A stretch of 64,000 nucleotides of DNA from Roseiarcus sp963776665 (GTDB lineage Bacteria; Pseudomonadota; Alphaproteobacteria; Rhizobiales; Beijerinckiaceae). A program made the translations under genes and the position numbers. The stretch spans positions 1 to 64,000 of the forward strand of contig CAVZNQ010000030.1 of the NCBI GenBank assembly GCA_963776665.1. Reading direction: 5' to 3'. Shown one piece after another: positions 9,280-18,680 of the stretch (its first letter is position 1; every line of letters starts with the position of its first letter). The notes below the pieces were generated by a model, which saw only the letters and a program-made list of their open reading frames with translations, did not search any database and had not been told where the DNA came from.

Positions 9280-10263
9280 ATGAGTTCGAACGAATCTGTT
9301 GTGGGATTGACTTCGCGGCCGGCGAAAATTGCCGACTATATTGCGATTATGCGGCTGGATCACGCGACCAAGCACATATTTGTCGTGCCTGGTATTATTC
9401 TCGCGCTGCTGCTCCGAGGCTCTCAAGTCCAGCTCGCGGTCTGGCCATTCGTCGCCGGCGCTCTGGTTGCGGTTCTGATCGCGTCGGCGAACTACGTGAT
9501 CAACGAGTGGCTCGACCGGGATTCGGATGCGCTGCATCCCACCAAGTCGGCGCGGACCGCGGTGCAGATACGGCTGGAGGGTTCGGTCGTGTGGGCGCAG
9601 TGGCTCGTCCTGGTCGCCCTCGGCCTCGCAATCGCCGCTTCCTCCAGCAAGACGATGCTGTTTGTCGCGATCGCTTTCGCCGCCCAAGGAATCGTCTACA
9701 ACGTCAGGCCGTTACGATCCAAGGACTACCCTTACGTTGACGTGCTCACCGAGTCGGTCAACAACCCGCTTCGGCTGATGATCGGGTGGGCGATGGTGGA
9801 CCCGTCGACGCTGCCCCCCGGGAGCATCATCCTCGGCTATTGGCTGGGCGGCGCATTCCTGATGGGCGCCAAGCGCCTGTCGGAATACAGGGAAATCGTT
9901 TCATCTCATGGCCGCGATCTTCTGGTGCGTTATCGGGCCAGCTTCGCGGGTTACGACGAGACGAAACTGGCGTCGTCCTGCCTGATCTATGCGCTGTTGA
10001 GCGCAATGGCGCTGGCGATATTCTTCGTGAAATACAGAATAGAATATATATTCGTCCTGCCCGCGATTGCAGTTCTATTCGGCAAGTATTTGGCGCTGTC
10101 GATGCAACCCGCGTCAACGGCTCAGAAGCCGGAGCGGCTGTTTCAGGAGGGCGGCCTGATGACGATCGTCGCCATCATCGTCGCTCTTTTCGCCATCTTC
10201 TCGGTAGTCAACATCCCGATGTTGGAGCCTCTGACCTCACAGCAATTCATCGAGCTGAAATGA
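9280..10263 (+). CDS. UbiA-family membrane prenyltransferase, DPPR-synthase-like
   Basis: This polytopic inner-membrane protein of 327 residues belongs to the UbiA superfamily. The first Asp-rich motif is N75-xxx-D79-xxx-D83 (NEWLDRDSD), followed by ALHPTKSAR. That HPTK-x-x-R extension is typical of decaprenyl-phosphate phosphoribosyltransferases (DPPR synthases) rather than quinone enzymes. A second conserved loop, YNVRPLRSKDYPYVDV, lies at residues 139-154. The inferred reaction moves a phosphopentose from PRPP to polyprenyl phosphate, the first step to a lipid-linked arabinose donor in mycobacteria. A gtrA-like gene starts 4 bases after its stop, so the two are co-transcribed. The epimerase genes dprE1/dprE2 are not in the window, so the final sugar is unknown. 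Confidence 0.8.
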   Translation: MSSNESVVGLTSRPAKIADYIAIMRLDHATKHIFVVPGIILALLLRGSQVQLAVWPFVAGALVAVLIASANYVINEWLDRDSDALHPTKSARTAVQIRLEGSVVWAQWLVLVALGLAIAASSSKTMLFVAIAFAAQGIVYNVRPLRSKDYPYVDVLTESVNNPLRLMIGWAMVDPSTLPPGSIILGYWLGGAFLMGAKRLSEYREIVSSHGRDLLVRYRASFAGYDETKLASSCLIYALLSAMALAIFFVKYRIEYIFVLPAIAVLFGKYLALSMQPASTAQKPERLFQEGGLMTIVAIIVALFAIFSVVNIPMLEPLTSQQFIELK

Positions 10264-10267
10264 CGCG

Positions 10268-10699
10268 ATGCTGATTGATCGGAAGGCGTTTGACCTGGTC
10301 TCATCGCGCCTCGTCCGTTACGGAATGACGGCAGGAACGGCCGCAGTCGTCGATCTTGGCCTGTTCTCGATCCTGTGTCCGATCTATCTGCCGGTCGCGG
10401 CCGCTGCGACGTTCAGTTTTGTCTGCGCCGCTATCGTCAACTACGTCCTCACGACGATATTCGTCTTCGACGAGAAGTTTGGCGCCGGGAGATTCATGAA
10501 GTTCCTCGCTTTCGCGACGGTCGGTCTGACGTTCAACGTCTGCGTCACTATTCTCGTTGCGGGCGCGACGTCGGCGCCGCTTCCGCTCGCCAAGGCTATC
10601 GGAATTGGGACGGCGTTCCTCTTTAATTTTTGGCTGAACCTGGCGTTTGTGTTTGGCCCGGCGACTTCGAACAAAGCATTCGCTGGCGACGGCGAATGA
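10268..10699 (+). CDS. GtrA family membrane protein
   Basis: A protein of 143 residues with four predicted membrane spans, matching the GtrA family (FLKY/VRYG near the N-terminus: SRLVRYGMTAGTAAVVD; then FNVCVTILV and FLFNFWLNLAFVF). Members are thought to flip or present polyprenyl-linked sugars; the mycobacterial member Rv3789 sits beside the arabinan precursor genes. It starts 4 bases after the UbiA-like gene ends, so the pair probably forms a make-and-translocate unit for one lipid-linked sugar. The role is inferred from family and context. Confidence 0.85.
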   Translation: MLIDRKAFDLVSSRLVRYGMTAGTAAVVDLGLFSILCPIYLPVAAAATFSFVCAAIVNYVLTTIFVFDEKFGAGRFMKFLAFATVGLTFNVCVTILVAGATSAPLPLAKAIGIGTAFLFNFWLNLAFVFGPATSNKAFAGDGE

Positions 10700-10835
10700 T
10701 CCCTGGCGCGGATGACACGGACGAATTGCGCGACCGGGGCCAATAGTCGCTTATGAGGGTGAGTTTTATTCGTTACAGCCGGAGCGAAGTTGTCGGTCAC
10801 GGCGTCCGAAACTCCGTTCTTGCGATGGGTGCTTG

Positions 10836-12419
10836 ATGATGTTTTCCGCTCCCAAACCTCAGTTGACCGAGTCGCCTCAGGGCCGATTCAGCCAGCACGA
10901 CTGGATCGCGTTATTGGCGATCTGCATCCTGGCGTTTGTAATACGCGCCTGCGTCATGACGTTCCTGCCCAGCATACTTCATCCCGACGAGGTGATGTGG
11001 ATGGAGCAGGCGAACCGCATCGTCAATCATCAAGGGCTGGTGCCGTGGGACTTCCAAGTCGGCGAGCGGAGCTGGGCGTGGCCCGGGGTGATAGCCGCCT
11101 TCATGGCCTTGGGGCAGATGTTCGGCTCGCCGCCCTCCGCCGGCCTTGGCGGCGTCTCAGCCCTGATTTGCATCCTGTCGCTCGGGCCGGTGATCTGCGC
11201 CTACCTTTGGGGCCGCAATGTCGTAGGCTTCGCCGCGGCCGTGACGGCGGCGCTCTTGAACGCCGTCTGGTTCGAGCTGGTATATTTCTACGCCCATCCG
11301 CTCTCTGAAACCTTCGCCGGCGCTGCGCTGGCGGTTGGCCTTTATCTTGTCTATCCCGACCGCTTCGTTCCCCCAACGCGAAGGCTGTTCGTGGGGGCGA
11401 TGATGTTCGGGCTCGCGGTGGTCGTCCGCCCGCAGCTTGCCCCCGTGGTCGGCGTCGCCGTCCTCGTTGTGGGCGGCTTGCGGGTGCGGGAGCGTTATCC
11501 GGCTTTGCTGGGTGGACTTGCTGTGCCGTTCATACTGGGCGGACTGCTCGATTGGGCCACCTGGGGTTGGCCGTTCCACGCCTTTGTCACCTATGTCTAC
11601 GATATCACCGTCGGTGGGGTCGCGGCGACCTTCGGCACAAATCCGGTCTACTCCTACCTCGGCTGGGAATGGGTCGCCTGGGGCGGGTTCGGAATCGTGA
11701 TCGTTCTTTGCGCTATCTATGGCGGCTTGAGGCTGCCGCTGTTGCTGCTGGTCGTCGTGGTGATCTTCGCTTTGCATTCCGCGGTCGGCCACAAGGAATA
11801 CCGATATATTTCACCGGCGTTGCCGCTGCTGATGACGTTGGCCGGCATTGGTTCGGTCCTGGCGGCCGACTGGCTGGCGGAGAGGCTCGGCCGGCCTGCG
11901 ATCCAGCGCGCGTTGATGGTCGCCGTGCCTCTGGCTTGGACACTCGCGTCGATCAGCCTGGCGGCGTCGCCAGACCGGATCTGGTACTGGGTTCGTTCAC
12001 GGGCTTCGATACTGGGACCGCGCATCATCAACGCCGACAAGGAAGCTTGCGGCGTCGCGATCTATCCCCGGAATTTGTGGTGGCGGTTCGGCGACTACGT
12101 GAATTTGCGACCCGGAATTCCGCTCTACAACGCAGGCGATACCGAGAATCCGATCGCCCCGAACGCCTATAATTACGTCATCAGCCTGCAGCGACGAACA
12201 CCGGACCTGAAGATCGACGAATTGAAGGCAGACTTCGCGAGCCTCGGCTATCAGCAGGTTCAGTGCTGGTCGGACCCTTACAGTCGAGCGTTGCTCACGG
12301 AACGCACCTGTCTCTGGCGGCGGCCGGGGACGTGCGACCCGGCGTCGGCAGAGTTGCTTACCCCATGGGTCGGAGAAGCGTTTGAGACGCTGGTCCGCCC
12401 GTTGGGAGGGCTGCCTTGA
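10836..12419 (+). CDS. GT-C glycosyltransferase, GT22/Alg9-like
   Basis: A large multispanning transferase expected to move a sugar from a polyprenyl-phosphate donor on the periplasmic face. Near residue 50 it has HPDE in the first outer loop, the usual place of the GT-C catalytic acid, followed by ERSWAWPG. At residues 320-325 it has HKEYRY, very like the HKE-x-R-F/Y signature of the eukaryotic and mycobacterial alpha-mannosyltransferases of family GT22. About ten hydrophobic segments precede a soluble C-terminal part of about 140 residues. The ATG at 10836 or 10839 is preferred over a TTG at 10833; no strong ribosome site is present. It follows gtrA by 136 bases and probably uses the same class of donor. 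Confidence 0.78.
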   Translation: MMFSAPKPQLTESPQGRFSQHDWIALLAICILAFVIRACVMTFLPSILHPDEVMWMEQANRIVNHQGLVPWDFQVGERSWAWPGVIAAFMALGQMFGSPPSAGLGGVSALICILSLGPVICAYLWGRNVVGFAAAVTAALLNAVWFELVYFYAHPLSETFAGAALAVGLYLVYPDRFVPPTRRLFVGAMMFGLAVVVRPQLAPVVGVAVLVVGGLRVRERYPALLGGLAVPFILGGLLDWATWGWPFHAFVTYVYDITVGGVAATFGTNPVYSYLGWEWVAWGGFGIVIVLCAIYGGLRLPLLLLVVVVIFALHSAVGHKEYRYISPALPLLMTLAGIGSVLAADWLAERLGRPAIQRALMVAVPLAWTLASISLAASPDRIWYWVRSRASILGPRIINADKEACGVAIYPRNLWWRFGDYVNLRPGIPLYNAGDTENPIAPNAYNYVISLQRRTPDLKIDELKADFASLGYQQVQCWSDPYSRALLTERTCLWRRPGTCDPASAELLTPWVGEAFETLVRPLGGLP

Positions 12420-12899
12420 AGGCTCGCCGCGGTCGGCGTAAGTCCGGCGAAGACTGCCCTCGCTCAGGAATCTTCGATCGCGGGGCTTGCAACCGCCGCG
12501 AGGCGTTTTGCTATCCTTGCCGGCTTGCCTTGCCGGCTTGGCGCACCGCATGACAGGCGAAAAGCCGATGGCTTCCGCAATCGGCTCTCGCTGCGTCATT
12601 CCTGCCAATTATCTCCTTCAACATAGATTTGAGCCCGGCGTATCATTTACTTTGCACTCTATTCCCGACCAAAAGCGGTATTATATCTTTGATATTTACG
12701 TAGTATAGTAGATTATTCCAGATTCTTGCCCAGACTATCGTGGCTGGCGCTGTCTTTGCCCTTCAAGATCCCACAAATCATCCATTTACTTTGGTATCTT
12801 GTAATGACAAGTTCGTGATTGAAAGCATAGGTAAGGCATGATATTGAGGCGAAGCCATATTTACATGGCAATAACGCTAAGACAAGGGGCGGGGATTCA
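12420..12899. other. AT-rich intergenic region with a short direct repeat
   Basis: No gene is supported here. Near 12519-12541 a 12-base unit (TTGCCGGCTTGC) is nearly repeated in tandem. From about 12640 to 12850 the base composition becomes markedly AT-rich compared with both sides. That pattern is consistent with a promoter/leader for the secreted beta-helix protein downstream or with horizontally acquired DNA. I could not identify a confident -35/-10 pair. Confidence 0.45.
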
Positions 12900-14501
12900 A
12901 TGGAAGCGCTCGGTAGAACTGCTATTCTGCTATTCTCCTACGTCTTTGCCGGCTATACGGAGCAGGTTCTTGCCTGCCAACAGGCGCCATCAACATTCAA
13001 GAATATCTGGTATATTGACCCGGTGAACGGCAAGACGCCCGCCAATGGCGGCAACGGCTCCCAGGCGCATCCGTGGAACTCGCTCGAGGCGGTCGCCAAC
13101 GTGCCGACGGGCTACACTTATCCACTCCTCACGACCGCGCCCTACACTTACGCAAAAGTGTTCGGCCCGAATTCTTGGGCTTACGTCTTCGCTCCCGGCC
13201 CCAACGGGGGTCCGATCGCGCCCGGCGATGAAATCCTGCTCATGAGCGGGAACTACGGAAACGTCCATATCTGCGTGTACAATACGGAGATTTCGAATTC
13301 GAGCTTCGTCACCGTCGCCGCCGCCCCTGGTCAGACGCCGGTGCTGTCTTCGCTAGTTCTCTGTTCGACCAACATGTGGGCTTTCCGCGGCCTCAAGGTG
13401 CAAGGTCTCGCGGGCGCCAACGGCGGCACTCTGGTCGGGGTCAAGGATCAGGGCGCGTCCTTTCCGTCATCCGATGTCATATTCCAGAACATGACGATGT
13501 CGTTCCAGGACGATGTCAGCAGCTGGAGTCAGGCCGATTGGGTCGCGAATGCGGGCTGGGGGCTTCAGGCCCAGAGTAGCGTGGGAGGCAACAATACCAA
13601 GTGCGTAACAATGACCGGGTCTCATATTTACAATGTCAGGTGGGGGGCGGCGCTGACGGCCAACCAAACGGTCTTCTCCGGCAACGAAATCGATCATTTT
13701 GGCGACGACGGAATCGACTATGGCGCCAGCGAACTTACGATTACCAAGAACTATATCCACGACAACCTGGACATCAACGACGGCAATCACCCTGACGCCA
13801 TGCAGGGCGTGGTCGGCGTCCTCGCGCCGGGCGCGACGGTAAACAATTTCCAATATGTCCTAATCGACAGCAACACGGTCATCCGGCAGACCGACCCGCA
13901 TCTTCCGTTTCCATTAGGCCTGCAAGGCATCGACGCCTTCGACGGGGATTGGTCCTACCTCCATGTCACCAACAATCTCGTCATAACCACCGCCTGCTGG
14001 GGGATTGCCTTCTGGAGCGTCCATGGCGGCGTAATCGCCAACAATACGGTGGTGAATGACGGACTCCTTCCGACTTCTAAAATATGCCAGCCCGCCGTCA
14101 GCATCGGCGACAAGACACATGAAGGATCCTCAAGCAACGGCGTCGTAGTGCGTAACAATCTCTCCCAGGCGGTCGCGGCCTATAATCTCGACGCTAACGT
14201 TGAAGCGGATCACAACGTCGGCATGGCGACTGCGGGCGTCGTGTTTACTACATACGTCAACGGCGTGGCGACGTTATACGGCAGTCCAGGAAGCTACTGG
14301 AACTCCAACATCATCGCCGCGGGCGGGCCGGCCGCCGAATTTGTCGACTTCGACCCCTCCACCCTGACCTACAACATGAAGCTCAAGCCCGGGGCTGCGG
14401 CCATAGGGGCCGGCGTCGCGACGGGCGCGCCAACCGTCGACATCCTTGGGAATGCACGGACCGTTCCCTACGATGCGGGGGCCTATTCCCACGGCGACTA
14501 A
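12900..14501 (+). CDS. secreted right-handed beta-helix protein, 533 aa
   Basis: Residues 1-26 look like a signal sequence (ILLFSYVFAGYTEQVLAC), and the protein opens with WYIDPVNGKTPANGGNGSQ, the start common to pectate-lyase-like helices. The body has repeating short strands with Asn-rich turns (VIFQNMTMSFQDD, TITKNYIHDNLDINDG, YVLIDSNTV, LHVTNNLVI, GVIANNTVV, GVVVRNNLS), as in NosD/CASH-type parallel beta-helices. The end, MKLKPGAAAIGAG...DILGNARTV...DAGAY, is the Choice-of-anchor-Q type terminus. Such proteins are often polysaccharide lyases, epimerases or hydrolases. No acid cluster can be assigned as catalytic, so substrate is unknown. Sitting between transferase and flippase genes, it probably acts on, or binds, the exported glycan. 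Confidence 0.8.
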   Translation: MEALGRTAILLFSYVFAGYTEQVLACQQAPSTFKNIWYIDPVNGKTPANGGNGSQAHPWNSLEAVANVPTGYTYPLLTTAPYTYAKVFGPNSWAYVFAPGPNGGPIAPGDEILLMSGNYGNVHICVYNTEISNSSFVTVAAAPGQTPVLSSLVLCSTNMWAFRGLKVQGLAGANGGTLVGVKDQGASFPSSDVIFQNMTMSFQDDVSSWSQADWVANAGWGLQAQSSVGGNNTKCVTMTGSHIYNVRWGAALTANQTVFSGNEIDHFGDDGIDYGASELTITKNYIHDNLDINDGNHPDAMQGVVGVLAPGATVNNFQYVLIDSNTVIRQTDPHLPFPLGLQGIDAFDGDWSYLHVTNNLVITTACWGIAFWSVHGGVIANNTVVNDGLLPTSKICQPAVSIGDKTHEGSSSNGVVVRNNLSQAVAAYNLDANVEADHNVGMATAGVVFTTYVNGVATLYGSPGSYWNSNIIAAGGPAAEFVDFDPSTLTYNMKLKPGAAAIGAGVATGAPTVDILGNARTVPYDAGAYSHGD

Positions 14502-14513
14502 CCAGACCCGTCG

Positions 14514-14535
14514 CCGCCACGCCGCGGCGTGGCGG
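14514..14535. terminator. perfect 22-base palindrome after the beta-helix gene
   Basis: The halves CCGCCACGCCG and CGGCGTGGCGG are exact reverse complements, 12 bases after the stop codon at 14501. RNA would form a strong GC hairpin. No T-run follows, so it may act as a processing or Rho-assisted stop rather than an intrinsic terminator. Confidence 0.35.
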
Positions 14536-15005
14536 CCACATCGGCGCGGAAGCAGAATGTCTGGGGGCGTGTTCCGCGCGCAAAGTCCGGCGACGATCAT
14601 TCGGAGCCTTTCGTTCTGCCGGGCGAGCTCCCATTCGGCAGCGGCGAACCGAAGGTCGCCGGTTGCCTGAAGGACGATACGGACCCTTCAACCTTGTGGC
14701 CCCGAGACTCCGGCGGCGCGGCGCGGCAGAGGCCGTTCCAGCCGCGGAGAGCGGAACGGCGATTTCCGCTGAACTGAAGGCCGCGGGTTCTTCGCTACAC
14801 CCGCGGCAAACGCGCCCCGCCTCCAAGGCCTCGTTCGATGCGCCGGATCACGGGAGACGGCCGGACGACGCCGGCCGTTCAACCGACATTTTCTTGGCAG
14901 GCGGGAGGTCGCGATGCTACTATTCAGAAAATCCGTTCATCGTCGCCGGCGGAGAATTGCTTGCTGAACGCAAGCGCCTGCATCGAGAGCCCAAGGCCAA
15001 CGAAA
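14536..15005. other. intergenic, no supported gene
   Basis: Several overlapping frames are open on both strands but none has a plausible domain, start site or composition. A decayed transferase gene is possible given the neighbours, but I see no motif to support it. Confidence 0.4.
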
Positions 15006-15371
15006 ATGGACGGCAAGCTATTGAAAAAACTGGATTGGCGGAAAGGAAAGAGCATTTGGTTTTCGTTGCGCTGGATTTGGATTTTGCTGCGCCCGGCTTT
15101 GTTTTCGTTGCGCCGGATTTTGTTTTCATTGCGCTTGGCTTGGATTCCGCACGGAGAAGAAGAGATCGCGGAGTCCTTCTACATTCCGATCTTCCACGGC
15201 CCGGAGACAATCAGCGATCTCGCCTTTCTCGAACAATATGGTACGGTCTTGAACATTGGCGACCTGGCGCAGCGGGACGAACCGTTCGAGAATTGGTCGC
15301 ATTTCAACCACGCCGGAGCGCTTACGACCGGCGCCAGACTCGGGGATGCGATCGCCGGCCTCGATCTCTGA
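15006..15371 (+). CDS. small hypothetical protein with repeated Trp/Leu/Arg segments, 121 aa
   Basis: I do not recognise this. From the ATG at 15006 the product begins MDGKLLKKLDWRKGKSIWF. A strongly repeated stretch follows (FSLRWIWILL, FSLRRILFSLRLAWI), encoded by imperfect direct repeats of about 30-45 bases at 15057-15150. Then comes an acidic globular-looking part (PHGEEEIAESFYIPIFHGPE ... FENWSHFNHAGALTTGA). The amphipathic repeat could lie on the membrane. The reading frame may extend upstream, but no better start is visible. It precedes the methyltransferase by 266 bases on the same strand. Its reality is uncertain. Confidence 0.4.
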   Translation: MDGKLLKKLDWRKGKSIWFSLRWIWILLRPALFSLRRILFSLRLAWIPHGEEEIAESFYIPIFHGPETISDLAFLEQYGTVLNIGDLAQRDEPFENWSHFNHAGALTTGARLGDAIAGLDL

Positions 15372-15637
15372 AGCGGGTTTGAGATTGGGCACGCAGGAGA
15401 TTGGCGATTGATGATAAGTCCGAAGGTCGTCCACGCGGTTAGGTATGTCATGCCGCAGGGTCTGGTGGGGCAGATCTGGCGCTCGGAAGCCGCGCGACGC
15501 CGTCCGATCGCCGGTCGCGACGCCGCCCAATCGGTGGTCGGGTGACCGCAGGCGACGTTCGATGCGCGTTCTCGCGGAGCTGGCTTCCGGCGCGCCGAGC
15601 GGCAAAGATCGATTGAAGCGAGAAGGAAGTCGAGAGA

Positions 15638-16433
15638 ATGCTGTCTTTTTACCGCCGGGCCGACAGGAAACTACGCGCCCTGATCAATACACGCTTGCCA
15701 AACTCCTATGACTTCGCAAACGTGGCTAACGACGAACACCGGTCGGCTTATCAGGGGCGGGCAGCCGATATATTTTTTTCAAACCAGGGAAAACCGGTTG
15801 CAAAGTGGCTTCATTATCTTCCGATTTATGATCAACTCTTGGGATCATATACTGGATCTAAAGTGAAAATGCTGGAGATCGGCGTAGCTCAGGGCGGCTC
15901 GCTCGCGCTATGGCGAAAGTTTCTCGGGGACGAGGCGGTCATATTTGGAATTGACATTAATCCCAAGTGCGCTGCTTTCGATGGTGACAGCGGTAGTGTG
16001 CGGATCGGCTCTCAGGACGATCCTAAGTTTCTCCGAGACGTCGTGGCTGAGATGAAAGGGCTGGACGTTGTTCTGGACGACGGTTCCCACATTGGCCGGC
16101 ATCAAACCGCAAGTTTCGATGTTCTGTTTCCTCTGCTCAATGAGGGCGGAATATATATAATTGAAGACGTATGCTCGTCCTACTGGCCTCATTGGGAAGG
16201 AGGGCGGAACAGGCGGGGCACTATCATTGAATTCTTGAAGAACAAGGTCGACGATATCCATACTCACTATCAAAAGAAAGGAATGAACAACGCCGCGGAC
16301 ATGACAGACATAGAAAGCATTCAATTCTTCGAACTCGATAGCTGCGATCCGAAAGCGCAAACAGTTACCCCGATATCAAGTCATGGTCCCGCCATCGGAC
16401 GTGCTTTTCCCCGTTCCGCCGCAAAACCTGTGA
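15638..16433 (+). CDS. class I SAM-dependent methyltransferase, C-terminus frameshifted
   Basis: A Rossmann-fold methyltransferase of the kind found in rhamnose or glycan O-methylation clusters. Motif I is KMLEIGVAQGGSLALWRKFLG, split here around residue 70, followed by FGIDINPKC, DVVLDDGSHIGRHQ and GGIYIIEDVCSSYWP. At 16331 the natural frame is lost. Removing one G restores QFF-NSIAAIRKRKQLPRY and an end at TGA 16431-16433, whereas the uncorrected frame runs on to 16714 and over the opposing flippase gene. The corrected length (about 265 residues) is normal for the family. The break touches only about the last 33 residues, so a frameshifted product might fold. Likely acceptor: a sugar of the surface glycan. 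Confidence 0.75.
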
Positions 16434-16477
16434 CGCGTCTTCTCGGCATTCTCGAGCTACTGCGAGCCAGACGGCGG

Positions 16478-17980
16478 CTAGACGGATTGCGCCGGTTTCC
16501 CGCGCCGAATGAGACCCTCGCCAAAACTGCGGGCGTGGAGAAACTGGGTGGTCATAATCTGTCGGAGGTCGTCGCAATAGGCGTAGGCGATTCCGACCGA
16601 GATCAGGCCGGCCACGATAGCGGCGGGAAGCGACAAGGCGAGGCTGGACCCGACGAACCGCGTTGCTATTTCGCTGCCGAAGAGCACCGCGGCCGGGCGC
16701 GCCAGCGCGGATGAGACATCCTTCCTGGAAAATCCGGCCACCCAAAACATCGCGAATGCATCCACGACGCCGCGCAAGGTCCAAGCCGTCGCGGCGCCCT
16801 TAAGGCCAAAGTTCGCCGTCAGAACCCAAAGTATGCCCAAAAACGGTAGGAGTTCCGCAGCGTGCAGCTTTCCAGTCAGGTCCGGTCTGCCCTGGCTCTG
16901 CGCGAGAGTGTAGGCGACAAAGGACAGCCCGCTGATCCACGCGCCAATAAAGAGAATTTGCGCGACCGGGGCTGAAATCAGCGCAAAGTCGGGTCCAATC
17001 CAGTAGCGAAAGAAGACCGGCGTGAGGATAATGCAAGGCGCGACCACCGCCGCGTATCCGTATCCGAGAACCTGGAGCGCGCGCGCGCCCAAATCACGCG
17101 CAGCGTTCCGCGGCAAGCTGGACAGGCGGGGGAAGAAAGTTCGCCCGAGGGCCATCGGGAATGTTTGAGTCCGGATGATCAAATTCATGGGAACGGCGTA
17201 ATGGGCGACCTCGGCCACGCCAATCAATGACCCTATGAGGAACTGGTCTGCGCAAACGAGGATCGGCCAGATCACGGCCGTCACGGTGACCCATCCGCCG
17301 TAGTGAAGCAAAGTCCGAGCCTCGGACCAGTTGAAAGCCCGAAACGAAAACGGTCCTTCGAGCCGATAGACGCAGACGCCGATGACGATCGAGCTCGCCG
17401 CCTGCGTGATGGCTATCGTGGGGATGACGACCGTCAACGAGGGACTCACCAACACGGCCATCATGACCGGAGCGATTTGCCCCAGACTTGTCCCCAAAAT
17501 TTGCAGTGAGTTTGCGAGAAGAAAGCGCTCGCGGCTTTCCAGAGCGCCAGTACCGACGCCCGCCACAAGCGTCATCGGAAAAAGGCAGACCATCCACGGA
17601 AACGATTGCGCGACCTCGCCCTTCAAATCCTCAGGAATAGAAAGCACATATTCAAACATATACCCGCCGACGACGAAAAGCAGCGCGGCGCCGATGAGGC
17701 CAAATCCGAGACTTAGGCTCAGTGTCGTCAGAAGCACCCGAGCTCGGTCTGGTTGAGACGCGTCGCGAAGCTTCGCCAGGGCGTTGATCGAGGCCCGGGA
17801 AAGTCCGAGATCGAGAAAACCGAAATAACCGACAAGAATCCACGCAATGGTGAGCACCCCGTACCGCGCGTACCCCAGATGATGTACGTATATCGGAATG
17901 GTGACAAGCGCGACCGCGATGCGCACGAAGGGAGAGAGGAGATTAAAGACAAAATTTGTCTTGAGAGGCCTTGTCGACAT
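16478..17980 (-). CDS. Wzx-type polysaccharide flippase
   Basis: A membrane protein of 500 residues with 12-14 predicted spans, from the MATE/PST polysaccharide exporter superfamily. It opens MSTRPLKTNFVFNLLSPFVR and contains TIPIYVHHLGYARYGVLTIA and FGFLDLGLSRA, the usual Wzx N-terminal pattern (shown in parts of 20 residues or fewer). It would move undecaprenyl-linked repeat units across the inner membrane. It runs opposite to the flanking methyltransferase and transferase genes, so it has its own promoter in the long 5' gap. Together with the Wzy-like gene at 22.6-24.3 kb it supports Wzx/Wzy-dependent assembly. Confidence 0.9.
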   Translation of the reverse strand: MSTRPLKTNFVFNLLSPFVRIAVALVTIPIYVHHLGYARYGVLTIAWILVGYFGFLDLGLSRASINALAKLRDASQPDRARVLLTTLSLSLGFGLIGAALLFVVGGYMFEYVLSIPEDLKGEVAQSFPWMVCLFPMTLVAGVGTGALESRERFLLANSLQILGTSLGQIAPVMMAVLVSPSLTVVIPTIAITQAASSIVIGVCVYRLEGPFSFRAFNWSEARTLLHYGGWVTVTAVIWPILVCADQFLIGSLIGVAEVAHYAVPMNLIIRTQTFPMALGRTFFPRLSSLPRNAARDLGARALQVLGYGYAAVVAPCIILTPVFFRYWIGPDFALISAPVAQILFIGAWISGLSFVAYTLAQSQGRPDLTGKLHAAELLPFLGILWVLTANFGLKGAATAWTLRGVVDAFAMFWVAGFSRKDVSSALARPAAVLFGSEIATRFVGSSLALSLPAAIVAGLISVGIAYAYCDDLRQIMTTQFLHARSFGEGLIRRGKPAQSV

Positions 17981-18680
17981 TCCTATCCTGCGACTCGAAA
18001 TATCTGATCAAAACCGGAGTGATTCTCAGATAGTGGCTGGGCTGTTGGATGCTCGGGTTTCTTCCGGCGCCTGCCTTCGGCAGGTGTCGTCAGCTGTTCC
18101 TTTTCTCCAGTTTGCGGCGTGTGGAAGCAGCGGGATCGGCGCGCGACGCGTCGAATGAGCACAATAGCCCCATTCCCGCCACCGTCAAACGGATGAATTT
18201 CGGGCCAAGGGCGGTCCTCTCGCGCGACAACGGAAGGCGAGGGCCATGCTTGACAACATGCGAGGCGGCGTGGTTCGTGCCTCACAGCAATCGAGGGCCG
18301 CGGCTCAATACTAGGTTAGAATAGTTTCGAAGATTTGGCAAGTAAAGGACGTGCGTAGTGCCTACCGTCGCCAGAGCTGCCGCAACGCGGTACTGTACAA
18401 TATCGGTGAAGCGAAATGTAGGGTCGTCAGCCGACAAGCTGCCCTTCGTCGCCGACGCCTCCGTGTCATGAATCGAGCACGCGCGGGCGGCGCGGGTCAC
18501 ATTTGCGGTTCGAGTCGGGATGGCCTGTTTGGGTGTTACAGCGTACCCGATACCGATGGCGGCGCCCAGCCTACGGCGCGCATCGATTGCGCGCAATCAT
18601 CCGTCCGCTCTGTCTCTGCCTTCGACATCTGGGGCGCTCCGGAACCGTCTTGCGATGCAGCCGTTTGCTAGGGGCGCGGG
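17981..18680. other. 700-base intergenic region without a supported gene
   Basis: Frames of 90-105 codons exist on both strands (for example 18282-18596 minus and 18351-18671 plus) but they overlap one another, have arginine/alanine-heavy shadow composition and no ribosome sites. The divergent promoters of the flippase and the next transferase must lie here. Confidence 0.45.

Noticed and set aside
14383..14826. Arginine-rich minus-strand frame
   Set aside because: Overlaps the beta-helix gene end and has no domain.
17983..18671. Two overlapping frames in the gap before the transferase
   Set aside because: Arg/Ala-rich, mutually overlapping, without ribosome sites or any motif.
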